Shown: positions 9,236 through 17,682, numbered from the stretch's first letter. The stretch is DNA of 64,000 nucleotides from Bacteroidia bacterium (GCA_030429205.1 JAUICZ010000003.1:212135-276134); one strand, 5' to 3'. Numbers and translations are program-made. The notes: generated from the sequence alone by a model not told the origin.

Positions 9236-10123
9236 ATGGACTTTACAAAAACATACGACCTTATAGTTGAAAAACTGAGTAGCTGGGTTGAAGAGCTTGT
9301 TCAACTGCTACCCAACATGGTGCTTGCTGCTTTGGTTTGTGTACTGGGTGTGTTTGCATCTAAATGGTTGAGAAGAGCTGCCAAGAAACTAATAGATAGA
9401 GTTTCTAAACAGCAAACCATCAATAACCTTTTTGTATCATTCATATACATTACAGCAATAGGTATTACCATTTTTGCCGCCCTCAGTATTTTAAAACTTG
9501 ACAAAGCTGTAACCTCTATTTTAGCCGGTGCGGGTATTATAGGCTTGGCTTTAGCATTTGCCTTTCAGGATATTGCTACCAACTTCATTTCAGGCATATT
9601 CATCTCGTTCAGACGACCGATACATATAGGTGACATCGTAAAGCTGGGCGACTATATGGGTACTGTTGAAGATATCAACCTAAGGGATACTGTATTACTA
9701 ACATTCGAAGGGCAAAGAGTTATTATTCCTAATAAAGATGTTTTTCAAAATGCAATTGAGAACTATAGCTTATTGGGAAAAAGACGTATGGATCTTATTG
9801 TAGGAGTATCATACGGAGATGATCTTGAAAAAGTGAAGCGAGTTGTTCTTGAGGCCGTTCAAAAAGTATCAGTCCGAACGAAGGATGAGATTACATTTTT
9901 CTATACAGAATTTGGAGACAGCTCTATCAATTTTGAGCTGCGTATATGGATCAACAATCCGGACCAGCCGATATATCTACAAGGGCAAAGCGAGGCTATT
10001 ATGTACATAAAAGAAGCCTTTGATCAAAATGATATTACCATACCTTTCCCAATACGCACTTTGGACTTTGGTATAAAAGGCGGCGAAAAACTGGCAGATA
10101 TTAGCTACTTCAATAAACACTAA
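9236..10123 (+). CDS. Small-conductance mechanosensitive channel (MscS family)
   Basis: A 295-residue inner-membrane channel that opens on membrane tension to relieve turgor. ATG 9236 is chosen over an upstream start at 9176 that lies within the preceding terminator. Three membrane segments (about 25-42, 68-88, 93-120) are followed by the pore-lining Gly/Ala-rich helix and the conserved segment AFAFQDIATNFISG, then the beta domain (HIGDIVKLGDYMGTVEDI, VIIPNKDVF) and the cytoplasmic alpha/beta domain. It is near the minimal MscS size. The next gene starts 31 bases downstream on the same strand. Confidence 0.93.
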   Translation: MDFTKTYDLIVEKLSSWVEELVQLLPNMVLAALVCVLGVFASKWLRRAAKKLIDRVSKQQTINNLFVSFIYITAIGITIFAALSILKLDKAVTSILAGAGIIGLALAFAFQDIATNFISGIFISFRRPIHIGDIVKLGDYMGTVEDINLRDTVLLTFEGQRVIIPNKDVFQNAIENYSLLGKRRMDLIVGVSYGDDLEKVKRVVLEAVQKVSVRTKDEITFFYTEFGDSSINFELRIWINNPDQPIYLQGQSEAIMYIKEAFDQNDITIPFPIRTLDFGIKGGEKLADISYFNKH

Positions 10124-10154
10124 AAGCCGCGTAATTACGTAGCTTTGTAACTCA

Positions 10155-11072
10155 ATGTCATTAATTAAAAGAACAGGCATAGTTACGGTAGTAGTAGTTG
10201 TTTTGGCAATAACTACTGTATTGGTATACAATTACGCATACCTGGTATATCAGGATTATGACTACCATACCAGTTACAAAGACGTTCATGGTCTGCAACG
10301 TTCATCGCCTGTTTTTTTAAATGGTGTTCGTATAGGAGAAGTAACGAAGATCAAGCTTAACAAAGAGTTACACCATGTAGATGTGGTGTTATCGGTAAAA
10401 AAAGAGGTACCTATCCCAAAGGGCTCTATCGCACTGATAGCATCAAACAATCTGGTAGACACCAGAATGATTTACATAAGAACGACTGATAATCCGGAAA
10501 TACTAAAACATAACGACAAGATCATAGGAAAGTATGATACCACAGTTCTTGAAATGCAAGACCAGATAGCTCCAATAATCGACGGTGCAAAGTATATCTT
10601 GAATACGGCAGAAAAGAACTTTAACAACTTCAATAGAAAACTTGACCAGGGACTAGTTGAAAAAACGCAAACAGATATCCGTACAATGGAAAGGGATATG
10701 AATAGCTACAGAAAACAAGTAGCATCCATTGAGGAAAGTGCAAATAAGGTTGTTAAATCGCTCTCGTCATTAAAGGCAGCAACCTACAGCATTAAACAAA
10801 AGAAAGACACAATTAACTCATCAATAGAAAATGCTGTTGAACAAACCAATACAATTGCTTCAGTAAAAATCGCTGATAAGACAACAGAGTTAAAACAGAA
10901 CCTGGATAGTGTTAACCAACAAATCAGCACTACAACACAAAACCCAACCCTACAAAAATACCTGAACGACAATGCTCTTTATAAAAGCACAACAGAAAGT
11001 GTACATGATGCAAACGAAAGCATGAAAGAACTAAAGGAAGCGCCTCCAGGAATTAGTTTGATTGGAAATTAA
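10155..11072 (+). CDS. MCE/MlaD-domain protein
   Basis: A 305-residue protein with one N-terminal membrane anchor (about 8-28), then an MCE domain (about 35-125, with the family-type segment LNGVRIGEVTKI). A long polar, probably coiled-coil C-terminal region (about 145-290) follows. MCE proteins are the periplasmic substrate-carrying part of lipid transporters and normally work with MlaE and MlaF; neither is next to this gene. A TAGCTTTG motif lies at 10140-10147, only 7 bases before the ATG, so if it is a promoter the message would be almost leaderless. The stop codon overlaps that of the next, convergent gene by 4 bases. Confidence 0.85.
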   Translation: MSLIKRTGIVTVVVVVLAITTVLVYNYAYLVYQDYDYHTSYKDVHGLQRSSPVFLNGVRIGEVTKIKLNKELHHVDVVLSVKKEVPIPKGSIALIASNNLVDTRMIYIRTTDNPEILKHNDKIIGKYDTTVLEMQDQIAPIIDGAKYILNTAEKNFNNFNRKLDQGLVEKTQTDIRTMERDMNSYRKQVASIEESANKVVKSLSSLKAATYSIKQKKDTINSSIENAVEQTNTIASVKIADKTTELKQNLDSVNQQISTTTQNPTLQKYLNDNALYKSTTESVHDANESMKELKEAPPGISLIGN

Positions 11073-11761
11073 TTCCCAATCAGGTAAAGCAGCCTTAAAC
11101 TAAATAGATCGTTAAACTGCTTACTCTCTCCCTGCCAGACAGGAATGTTCTGAAACGCTCTTATTGTTTTAACAGACCTTTGGTACCGTGCGTTCAAGAA
11201 CCACCTATTTGCAATCTGCACCCCGTAGTTTATTACAAAGTTGATATCCTCATCATTAAAGCGAGTTTCATCAGGATTGATGATGACCGGCTGGTCTGTA
11301 TATATCTCTTCTTTCGACTTCAGCAACCTTGCGTAACTGGCGCCTGCTCCTAAGTGCATATTCCATTTTGCAGGTATTTTACAATGAAAGATGACCGGTA
11401 TCTCTACATAGTTCAAATCCAGCCAGTACCGCTCAAAGAAATCACCTGAATAAAATGATGTTTTAGCAACAACTCCCCTGCTGCCCTTTTGGGTATACAG
11501 CAACTCTATATTCACGAAAAAATCAGAAAAAAGGTGTGCATATACAGTACCGCCAACTACCCATCCGGCTTTTTTATATCCTCCATAACTATCGCCGTCT
11601 ACAGTAGAGAAATTACCTCCGGCTGTTAACCCTCCATAGAAAGTACGATCATCATTTTCTGAAAAAATATCTACAAGCTGTGCGTTTGCAGTATAGGATG
11701 CTCCGGCTACAATGATGATAGCGAAAGTAAACTTGTGTATTTTTCTGAAAAGTCTGTTCAT
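11069..11761 (-). CDS. Small outer-membrane beta-barrel protein (triplet member 3)
   Basis: A 230-residue exported protein; ATG 11761 begins a signal peptide ending TANAQ. The mature protein looks like the PorT-like/OmpW-like eight-stranded barrel class: RTFYGGLTAGGNF, a DGDSYGGY turn, aromatic-bounded strands, and a hydrophobic C-terminal strand. It shares this opening pattern with the two genes upstream on the same strand, so the three are tandem paralogues. The stop is convergent with the MCE gene. Function is unknown; such proteins are often structural or adhesion-related. Confidence 0.78.
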   Translation of the reverse strand: MNRLFRKIHKFTFAIIIVAGASYTANAQLVDIFSENDDRTFYGGLTAGGNFSTVDGDSYGGYKKAGWVVGGTVYAHLFSDFFVNIELLYTQKGSRGVVAKTSFYSGDFFERYWLDLNYVEIPVIFHCKIPAKWNMHLGAGASYARLLKSKEEIYTDQPVIINPDETRFNDEDINFVINYGVQIANRWFLNARYQRSVKTIRAFQNIPVWQGESKQFNDLFSLRLLYLIGN

Positions 11762-11762
11762 A

Positions 11763-12431
11763 TTAATCATCAAAACCAAAGTAGTACACCAACCTCATAG
11801 AAAACACACTACTAAATTGAGAGTTTCCGAAAAAGTAAGGTGGCACATCACTGTCTGCTCTTACTTTTACTAAAGAATATTGATAACGAGGGTTTAGGAA
11901 AAGTCCCTTTGTCAGTTTTAGATTAGCATCCAGCACTAAGTCAAAAGCATTCTGTTTGAATGGATGATCATCAGAGTCGAAGTTCTGATCCGGATTTGTT
12001 TTCCCTCTTTCTGAAGATTGTACTAAACGCGCATAAGAAATACCACCGCCAATATGTGTTTTATTCTTCATTACGTAATACAATACAACAGGCACCTCTG
12101 CATAATCCAGCGAAATACCATAATCCCTTACAGACACTCCTTGTACCTTACCTGCGGTAATCACTTCTTTACCTCGGCTACCACGCTGTGTATATAATAT
12201 TTCTACACCGGCCGCTACATCATTACCAATAAACATCAGCACCTTACCGCCAACGTTCATACCTGCTTTATCAAAACCTTTATAGTTATCTCCTGATATT
12301 TGAGAGAAGTTAGCACCAGCTATTAAACCTCCGTAAAAAGTACGACCATTACTAACATAATAGTTCTGTGCATCAGATGGCAACGCTACAAAACATAATA
12401 AACCAATTGCTATACACTTTAATAACCGCAT
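11763..12431 (-). CDS. Small outer-membrane beta-barrel protein (triplet member 2)
   Basis: A 222-residue paralogue of its neighbours, with a signal peptide from ATG 12431 (ending PSDAQ). The frame is open to 12515, but that part would lack the signal peptide at its N terminus. It shows the same RTFYGGLIAGANF and SGDNYKGFDKAG segments, a YTQRGSRGK turn, and ends YYFGFDD, a C-terminal aromatic strand plus a few residues. It ends one base before the third member begins, so the two are probably co-transcribed. Confidence 0.78.
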   Translation of the reverse strand: MRLLKCIAIGLLCFVALPSDAQNYYVSNGRTFYGGLIAGANFSQISGDNYKGFDKAGMNVGGKVLMFIGNDVAAGVEILYTQRGSRGKEVITAGKVQGVSVRDYGISLDYAEVPVVLYYVMKNKTHIGGGISYARLVQSSERGKTNPDQNFDSDDHPFKQNAFDLVLDANLKLTKGLFLNPRYQYSLVKVRADSDVPPYFFGNSQFSSVFSMRLVYYFGFDD

Positions 12432-12481
12432 AGTAAACCTATTAAGATTAGAACGAAAATAACGCCTTAGAATTGTATCAC

Positions 12482-13159
12482 CTAATTGAAAAGGTACATT
12501 AAGCGCACAGCCCACAAATTGTTGCTTTGCCTTGATGCACCAGACCTTGCAAACTCAGGATGGTATGAATTTCTGATAGAGAGCAATGAATATTGGTAAC
12601 GTATATTCAAAAAGAATCCTTTGTATAAATGAAGGTTTACACTCGCAATACCATTGATATCACTACTCCTGAAAGGGTATTTTGCAAAATCTACAGTATC
12701 AGTAATAGAAGGTGTTGTAGTTGCCGTTTCTTTTTGACTCACCAGTTGAGAATATGATATACCTGCTCCAAAATGGCTTTTGCGTTTGTCGAAATAGTTA
12801 AGCAATACAGGTATTTCGGCATAATCCAGCCTTATATCATAGTTATTGATCTCGGCATTTTTACTTTGGGTCAGCTGTCTTTTATTAGACTTACTGCCCC
12901 TTTGGCTATATAACAGCTCTACGCTAACGGCAAAATGCGGCGCAAACTCAGTATAAACAATACCACCGCCTGTTAAGCCAAACTTATGGAACCCCGCATA
13001 ACTATCCCCGTCTATCTGTGCAAAAGTGCCACCTGCCACTAAACCACCGTAAAAAGTTCTTTTATCGTCTTTATAGTAGTTTTGTGCATATGTATTTTGT
13101 ACACCAAGTGTTAATAAGACAATAGCAGTAAGTAATACGAATTTTCTAAATTTGTCCAC
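12482..13159 (-). CDS. Small outer-membrane beta-barrel protein (triplet member 1)
   Basis: A 225-residue exported barrel-type protein, ATG 13159, signal peptide ending TYAQ. It has the triplet signature RTFYGGLVAGGTF and DGDSYAGFHKFG, the YSQRGSK turn, and ends MYLFN with a terminal aromatic strand as expected for insertion by the BAM complex. It is first in the three-gene run and is divergent from the 13177 gene, with only 17 bases between the start codons, so the promoters of the two must overlap the coding ends. Confidence 0.78.
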   Translation of the reverse strand: MDKFRKFVLLTAIVLLTLGVQNTYAQNYYKDDKRTFYGGLVAGGTFAQIDGDSYAGFHKFGLTGGGIVYTEFAPHFAVSVELLYSQRGSKSNKRQLTQSKNAEINNYDIRLDYAEIPVLLNYFDKRKSHFGAGISYSQLVSQKETATTTPSITDTVDFAKYPFRSSDINGIASVNLHLYKGFFLNIRYQYSLLSIRNSYHPEFARSGASRQSNNLWAVRLMYLFN

Positions 13160-13176
13160 TGAAACAGGATTTGCTA

Positions 13177-13485
13177 ATGAGCTTCAAATATACTGCAAAC
13201 ACCCTTAAAAAAATGGAACAGCTTTTTGAAGAAGCTAACTATACCATTAGATACGAGAAGGGAACATTTAATTCGGGATATTGTATTCTTGAAGACAGGC
13301 GTGTAGCCGTGATCAATAAATTCTTGAGCATGGAAGGCCGCATCAATGCTCTTTTAGAAATACTACCCAGCGTGAGCATTGATGAAGAAACCTTGAGTAC
13401 TGAAATGCAGAAGTGGTACGGACAGGTACGCAACATCACTCCTGATAACAACTCATCAGTACAATCAGAAATAGACGCTAAGTAA
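13177..13485 (+). CDS. Conserved protein of unknown function (about 102 residues)
   Basis: A small cytoplasmic-looking protein. ATG 13177 is preferred to a TTG at 13171. It contains ANYTIRYEKGTFNSGYCIL and a segment predicted to be helical (LSMEGRINALLEILP), has no signal peptide, and its stop TAA shares one base with the ATG of the next gene (TAATG), which indicates translational coupling with the MBL-fold hydrolase. I recall similar short proteins next to this hydrolase in other Bacteroidota but cannot assign a role. Confidence 0.7.
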   Translation: MSFKYTANTLKKMEQLFEEANYTIRYEKGTFNSGYCILEDRRVAVINKFLSMEGRINALLEILPSVSIDEETLSTEMQKWYGQVRNITPDNNSSVQSEIDAK

Positions 13486-14249
13486 TGAAGATCTCTTTTT
13501 TAGGTACCGGCACATCGCAAGGTGTACCTTTAATAGGTTGCGATTGCGAGGTATGTACGTCAGATGACAAACGCAACAACCGTTTGCGCTCATCTATTTG
13601 GGTAGAAACCCCTGAAGCCAGCATTGTTATTGACGCCGGGCCAGACTTCCGATACCAAATGTTGAGGCAAGAAGTAAAAAAACTGGATGCTATTGTCTTT
13701 ACACACGGACATAAAGACCATGTTGCGGGGTTGGATGATGTGAGGGCCTATAACTTCTTTAGCAAAAAAGCCATGCAGGTGTATGCTACAGAAGAAACAC
13801 AGGAAGTTTTAAAAAGAGAGTTCTCTTATGTATTTAGCGGAGTAAGCTATCCGGGCATACCTCAAATAACGCTTAATACTATTAATGAGCATGATCCATT
13901 CTCTATAAACGGAGTAGCGCTTACGCCCATACTGGTTAAGCATATGTATATGGATGTTCTTGGCTTTCGTATTGGCGACTTTACCTACATAACTGATGCC
14001 AATTACATAGCTGATGCTGAAATAGAAAAAATAAGAGGCAGTAAAGCACTCGTACTAAATGCTTTGCGTCACGAGAAGCACCCTTCTCATTTTACACTAA
14101 AAGAGGCTATAGAAGTAGCACAAAATATAGGAGCAGAGCACACTTACTTTACACATATTAGTCACCAACTGGGTACTCATGAGGCTATAGATAGCCAACT
14201 ACCGGAGGGGATACACCTGTCTTACGATGGACTAGAACTTACTTTTTAG
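13485..14249 (+). CDS. MBL-fold metallohydrolase, PhnP-like
   Basis: A 254-residue cytoplasmic metallo-beta-lactamase-fold enzyme. It has the HxHxDH motif as HGHKDH (74-79), downstream metal-binding histidines (KHMYMD, TYFTHISHQ) and an N-terminal cysteine cluster (C19, C21, C24) like that of PhnP-type phosphoribosyl cyclic phosphodiesterases. The likely reaction is hydrolysis of a cyclic or linear phosphodiester, but the substrate is not known, and no phn genes are nearby. It is coupled to the preceding small gene. Confidence 0.85.
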   Translation: MKISFLGTGTSQGVPLIGCDCEVCTSDDKRNNRLRSSIWVETPEASIVIDAGPDFRYQMLRQEVKKLDAIVFTHGHKDHVAGLDDVRAYNFFSKKAMQVYATEETQEVLKREFSYVFSGVSYPGIPQITLNTINEHDPFSINGVALTPILVKHMYMDVLGFRIGDFTYITDANYIADAEIEKIRGSKALVLNALRHEKHPSHFTLKEAIEVAQNIGAEHTYFTHISHQLGTHEAIDSQLPEGIHLSYDGLELTF

Positions 14250-14307
14250 TTTAATTAACATTTGCATCCATTAACTTTACAGGATTACATAGCAATAAAC
14301 ATTTATA

Positions 14308-14859
14308 ATGAAACAATTTATATACATCACTTTTATTACCCTATTTATTACAAGTGCAGCCAATGCCCAGTACCAAAATACCAAGATAAAAGTTGGCGAA
14401 ATAGCACCTGAATTGGCTTTTGAAAACCCTGATGGTGATACACTACGCCTTTCTGAAATTAATGACAAAAGAATTGTGTTGATCGACTTCTGGGCTTCAT
14501 GGTGTGGTCCTTGTCGCAGAGCTAACCCAAGGCTGGTAAAAATGTACGAAGAGTATAAAGACCAGAAGTTTGAAGGGGCAAAAAAAGGATTTACTGTATT
14601 AAGTGTATCGCTGGATAAAGACAAAGACAAGTGGAAAGGAGCTATTGCTAAAGATAACCTGACATGGGAATACCATATAAGCGACCTTGGCGGATGGCAA
14701 TCTAAACCTGCACAAGACTATGGCGTTCAATACATTCCGCAAGCTGTATTAGTAGGCCCTGACGGTAAAATAATAGCACATTACAACTCTGCAGAACGTG
14801 CAGAAACAGAGCTAAAAAAGCGCCTGAAGGAAAAGAAGAAGTTCTTGGGTATTTTTTAG
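14308..14859 (+). CDS. TlpA-like thioredoxin-fold protein, exported
   Basis: A 183-residue protein with a signal peptide ([14 protein letters not shown], ending ANAQ). A redoxin/AhpC-TSA-like domain follows, with the active-site motif WCGPC at 65-69 and the cis-proline segment YIPQAVLV. It should act in the periplasm as a thiol-disulfide reductant, as TlpA/ResA proteins do. The C terminus is strongly basic ([10 protein letters not shown]). Genes on either side are unrelated. Confidence 0.9.
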   Translation: MKQFIYITFITLFITSAANAQYQNTKIKVGEIAPELAFENPDGDTLRLSEINDKRIVLIDFWASWCGPCRRANPRLVKMYEEYKDQKFEGAKKGFTVLSVSLDKDKDKWKGAIAKDNLTWEYHISDLGGWQSKPAQDYGVQYIPQAVLVGPDGKIIAHYNSAERAETELKKRLKEKKKFLGIF

Positions 14860-14865
14860 ATTATT

Positions 14866-14897
14866 TTTGTCAAAATTCGAAAAACATTCTACCTTTG
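14866..14897 (+). promoter_or_regulatory. Bacteroidota sigma-ABfr-type promoter for the L31 gene
   Basis: A -33 TTTG (14866-14869) and a -7 TACCTTTG (14890-14897) are separated by 20 bases, which fits the known TTTG-N19/20-TAnnTTTG arrangement. It lies 47 bases before the L31 start codon and just after the TlpA-like stop. Confidence 0.75.
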
Positions 14898-14944
14898 CAC
14901 ACCTTGTAACACATGGCAAAATCCATGTATCAAAATATATAATA

Positions 14945-15199
14945 ATGAAAAAAGAAATACATCCAGAAGATTATCGTTTAGTAGTGTTTAAAGACATGTC
15001 TAACGATTACGCGTTTTTGACTCGCTCTACGGCTCCTACAAAAGAAACTATTCAATGGGAAGATGGTAATGAATACCCATTGGTAAAAGTGGAGATCTCT
15101 CACAAATCTCACCCTTTCTACACTGGTAAGTCTGTATTTGTAGATACAGCAGGACGTATCGAGAAATTCAAGCAGCGTTACGGAAACAGAAAGAAATAA
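14945..15199 (+). CDS. rpmE2: 50S ribosomal protein L31 type B
   Basis: An 84-residue ribosomal protein beginning [17 protein letters not shown]. The cysteines of the zinc-binding L31 form are absent, so it is the type B (zinc-independent) form; the SHPFYTGK segment and basic C terminus RYGNRKK are typical. The frame is open upstream to 14867 but that stretch contains the promoter. A promoter and a terminator make it a single-gene unit. Confidence 0.96.
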   Translation: MKKEIHPEDYRLVVFKDMSNDYAFLTRSTAPTKETIQWEDGNEYPLVKVEISHKSHPFYTGKSVFVDTAGRIEKFKQRYGNRKK

Positions 15200-15231
15200 T
15201 TGTACTTTATACAATATTTGCATTAAGCATG

Positions 15232-15260
15232 AAAAATCCCGACTTTTGTCGGGATTTTTT
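15232..15260 (+). terminator. Rho-independent terminator after rpmE2
   Basis: A 12-bp stem (AAAAATCCCGAC with GTCGGGATTTTT) and a TTTT loop, ending in a T run, 33 bases after the L31 stop. Confidence 0.92.
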
Positions 15261-15318
15261 CATTAAAAGCACATCTCTATCCCGCTAAGCGGTACTACGA
15301 AGAGTGGCAATTAATAGT

Positions 15319-16524
15319 ATGAATTATATACTCTTTGATGACGATGTGCGTTATCAACTTTTGCCATTCACGCACACCAGACCGATAGCAGACATTCGTT
15401 GCGGTATTATGACCATGCGCGAGCGTTGGGAACATTTCACTAGGTCTGCTACTAGCACACTTACAGAAGATTACTTACAAAACGTCTTTCCGCTAAAAAG
15501 CACCGATGATAACTTGTTTATCAACGGCAGTGTTTTTGCAGATAAAGCCCTGTATGAGAAAATAGCCGAGCTAAAGCCGCAGGAACAACTAATAAAAGAT
15601 GGTGTTATCATAGCATCGAGAGTAACAGATGGTGTAATAACCTTTGGAGAAGGTATTAAGATAAATACCGAACTCAATGATATAGAATACACGGGGGAAG
15701 TAAAAAAACTGAACCGTGTTTGGGACATCTTCTCATTAAACGGAGCTGCAATAAGAGCAGACTTTGAACTACTAACAGCCGGCAGAACCAGCCAACCTAT
15801 ACCTGAACACGTAACCGTTTCCGATAAAGAAAACTTATTTATTGAAGAAGGTGCCGAAGTAAGTGCGGGCGTTATTATCAACGCGAGTACTGGCCCTGTA
15901 TACATAGGCAAGAACGCCACCGTACTGGAAGGCGTATTAATGAGGGGGCCAGTAGCATTATGCGAAAATGCAGCCTTAAAAATGGGGTCAAAAATTTATG
16001 CTGACACTACTATTGGCAATGGCTGTAAAGTAGGTGGTGAAAACAGCAATGTTGTTTTTTTTGCCAACAGCAACAAAGGTCACGACGGCTACCTGGGCAA
16101 CTCTGTAATAGGAGAATGGTGCAATCTGGGTGCTGATACAAACTCATCTAACCTGAAAAACAATTACGACAGCATAAAGATCTGGGATGAACACCAATTT
16201 AAATCCATACAATCCGGCTTAACATTTTGTGGCCTACTGATGGGCGACCATTCTAAATGCGGTATCAATACAATGTTCAATACAGGTACCGTGGTAGGAG
16301 TATCTGCCAATATATTTGGTGGTGGATTTCCCGAGAAATTTATTCCTTCATTTGCCTGGGGTGGTAGCGATGGCATGACGACTTACAAGATAGAACGTGC
16401 CATAGAAACGGCGAACCGAATGATGAATCGCAGAAGTAAAAGCCTTTCAGACGATGAGATAAAGATGTATGAACATATCTTTGCACTCACTCAAAAGCAA
16501 AGGGATCTGTTTGCTAACAATTAA
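15319..16524 (+). CDS. GlmU-like putative sugar nucleotidyltransferase / hexapeptide protein
   Basis: A 401-residue protein from ATG 15319 (a GTG at 15304 is in frame). The N-terminal part (to about 180) is a degenerate nucleotidyltransferase-like domain: it begins MNYILFDDDVRYQLLPFTHTRP and lacks the GxGTRM loop of true GlmU. The C-terminal part is a left-handed beta-helix of hexapeptide repeats (GPVYIGKNATVLEGVLM, CKVGGENSNV, HSKCGINTMFNTG). Proteins of this plan are conserved in Bacteroidota and annotated as GlmU family. A role in amino-sugar nucleotide synthesis is inferred. The tpiA gene follows 23 bases on. Confidence 0.82.
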   Translation: MNYILFDDDVRYQLLPFTHTRPIADIRCGIMTMRERWEHFTRSATSTLTEDYLQNVFPLKSTDDNLFINGSVFADKALYEKIAELKPQEQLIKDGVIIASRVTDGVITFGEGIKINTELNDIEYTGEVKKLNRVWDIFSLNGAAIRADFELLTAGRTSQPIPEHVTVSDKENLFIEEGAEVSAGVIINASTGPVYIGKNATVLEGVLMRGPVALCENAALKMGSKIYADTTIGNGCKVGGENSNVVFFANSNKGHDGYLGNSVIGEWCNLGADTNSSNLKNNYDSIKIWDEHQFKSIQSGLTFCGLLMGDHSKCGINTMFNTGTVVGVSANIFGGGFPEKFIPSFAWGGSDGMTTYKIERAIETANRMMNRRSKSLSDDEIKMYEHIFALTQKQRDLFANN

Positions 16525-16547
16525 TAACATAAATCAATACAATATAC

Positions 16548-17306
16548 ATGCGTAGAAAAATAGTTGCAGGAAACTGGAAAATGAACATTGAACATGCAGA
16601 AGGCAAGGAGCTTATAAATGACATATTATCAGGTTTATCTAATGTAGAAGAATCTAAACAAGTAATCATCTGTCCTCCATTTATACATCTACAACAAGCG
16701 GCAGAGCTGGTTCATGGTACTTCGCATGTTTCTATTGGTGCTCAAAACTGTTATACAGAAGCATCTGGTGCATATACCGGTGAGGTTTCTGCCGCTATGA
16801 TTAAAAGTACCGGAGCGGGGTCCGTTATCCTGGGTCACTCTGAACGTAGAGAATACTTCAACGAAAGCAACGAAATGCTGGCGCAAAAAGTAAACATTGC
16901 ATTAGAGAATGGCCTTCAGGTTATTTTCTGTTGCGGAGAAGCTAAAGAAATAAGAGAAGCCGGCACACAAAACAGCTTTGTAGAAGGACAAATAAAAGAC
17001 AGCCTTTTCCACCTGAGTGCAGAACAAATGGCGAATGTAGTTGTAGCCTACGAACCAATTTGGGCTATAGGAACAGGACTTACAGCATCGTCTGACCAAG
17101 CACAGGATATGCATGCACATATACGCTCTGTACTTGCTGCAAAATACGGACAAGAACTTGCCAATAATACCAGCATTTTATATGGGGGTAGTTGTAAACC
17201 AACAAATGCAGCCGAGCTTTTTGCTTGTCCTGATGTGGACGGAGGCCTGATAGGTGGAGCATCTTTAAAAGCGGCTGATTTCCAAGGGATTATTGCTGCC
17301 ATGTAA
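16548..17306 (+). CDS. tpiA: Triosephosphate isomerase
   Basis: A 252-residue TIM-barrel enzyme interconverting dihydroxyacetone phosphate and glyceraldehyde 3-phosphate in glycolysis. The catalytic Lys is in AGNWKMN (K11), the catalytic His in ILGHSERREYF, the catalytic Glu in AYEPIWAIGTG, and the phosphate-binding loop in LYGGSCKP and GLIGGASL. Length and motif order are normal. It is likely co-transcribed with the GlmU-like gene. Confidence 0.97.
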   Translation: MRRKIVAGNWKMNIEHAEGKELINDILSGLSNVEESKQVIICPPFIHLQQAAELVHGTSHVSIGAQNCYTEASGAYTGEVSAAMIKSTGAGSVILGHSERREYFNESNEMLAQKVNIALENGLQVIFCCGEAKEIREAGTQNSFVEGQIKDSLFHLSAEQMANVVVAYEPIWAIGTGLTASSDQAQDMHAHIRSVLAAKYGQELANNTSILYGGSCKPTNAAELFACPDVDGGLIGGASLKAADFQGIIAAM

Positions 17307-17331
17307 TTCTGAAAAAATTCTGGAAATAAAT

Positions 17332-17362
17332 TTTGAATAGAATTTAAAGCGTACTATCTTTG
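17332..17362 (+). promoter_or_regulatory. Promoter of the tRNA-Glu gene
   Basis: A TTTG at 17332-17335 and a -7 element TATCTTTG at 17355-17362 are 19 bases apart, matching the Bacteroidota consensus, and lie 20 bases before the tRNA. Confidence 0.75.
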
Positions 17363-17382
17363 CAATCCCAAAAACGAGGAAT

Positions 17383-17454
17383 GCCGCGTTGGTCAAGGGG
17401 TTAAGACGCCTCCCTTTCACGGAGGAATCACGGGTTCGATTCCCGTACGTGGTA
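17383..17454 (+). tRNA. tRNA-Glu (UUC)
   Basis: A 72-base cloverleaf. The acceptor stem GCCGCGT pairs with ACGTGGT using two G-U pairs. The anticodon stem is CCTCC/GGAGG around CTTTCAC, giving anticodon TTC, and the T arm is ACGGG-TTCGATT-CCCGT. The D loop has GGTCAAGGGGTTAA as in other Bacteroidota tRNA-Glu. CCA is not encoded. Confidence 0.95.
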
Positions 17455-17456
17455 CG

Positions 17457-17486
17457 AAAAGCAGCTCAATTGAGCTGCTTTTTTTG
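17457..17486 (+). terminator. Terminator after tRNA-Glu
   Basis: Stem AAAAGCAGCTC / GAGCTGCTTTT with loop AATT, followed by T residues. Confidence 0.88.
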
Positions 17487-17534
17487 TTTATTCATATCTA
17501 ACTCAAGCATTACCTGATACTTAAAATAAGATTT

Positions 17535-17542
17535 TACCTTTG
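17535..17542 (+). promoter_or_regulatory. -7 element of the tRNA-Arg gene
   Basis: TACCTTTG matches the TAnnTTTG consensus and lies 9 bases before the tRNA. No convincing -33 TTG is seen. Confidence 0.55.
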
Positions 17543-17551
17543 CAGCAGTTT

Positions 17552-17623
17552 GGCCTCGTAGTACAATGGATAGTATAAGAGTTTCCGAAGCTCCAGATCC
17601 AGGTTCGATTCCTGGCGAGGCCG
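17552..17623 (+). tRNA. tRNA-Arg (CCG)
   Basis: A 72-base cloverleaf. The acceptor stem GGCCTCG pairs perfectly with CGAGGCC and the T arm is CCAGG-TTCGATT-CCTGG. The anticodon loop TTCCGAA, closed by GAGT/GCTC, gives anticodon CCG (Arg, CGG codons). The outermost anticodon-stem pair appears to be an A-C mismatch. CCA is not encoded. Confidence 0.9.
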
Positions 17624-17625
17624 CT

Positions 17626-17665
17626 AAATGATAAAGGCTCAGCAAATGCTGAGCCTTTATCATTT
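17626..17665. terminator. Bidirectional terminator between tRNA-Arg and the polysaccharide locus
   Basis: A perfect 18-bp inverted repeat (17626-17643 with 17648-17665) around an AAAT loop. It begins with AAA and ends with TTT on both strands, so it can end the tRNA-Arg transcript and the long minus-strand polysaccharide operon, whose last stop codon is 18 bases away. Confidence 0.85.
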
Positions 17666-17682
17666 AATATATTTCAAACTAA

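Noticed and set aside
14867..14944. N-terminal extension of L31 by 26 codons
   Set aside because: The stretch contains the promoter elements TTTG and TACCTTTG, and L31 proteins start at the ATG at 14945.
15471..15920. A 149-codon open frame antisense to the GlmU-like gene
   Set aside because: A shadow of a coding sequence, with serine-rich low-complexity content and no conserved motif.
17626..17665. Attachment site or mobile-element end next to the tRNA
   Set aside because: The perfect inverted repeat has the structure of a bidirectional terminator, and no integrase, transposase or second copy is seen.
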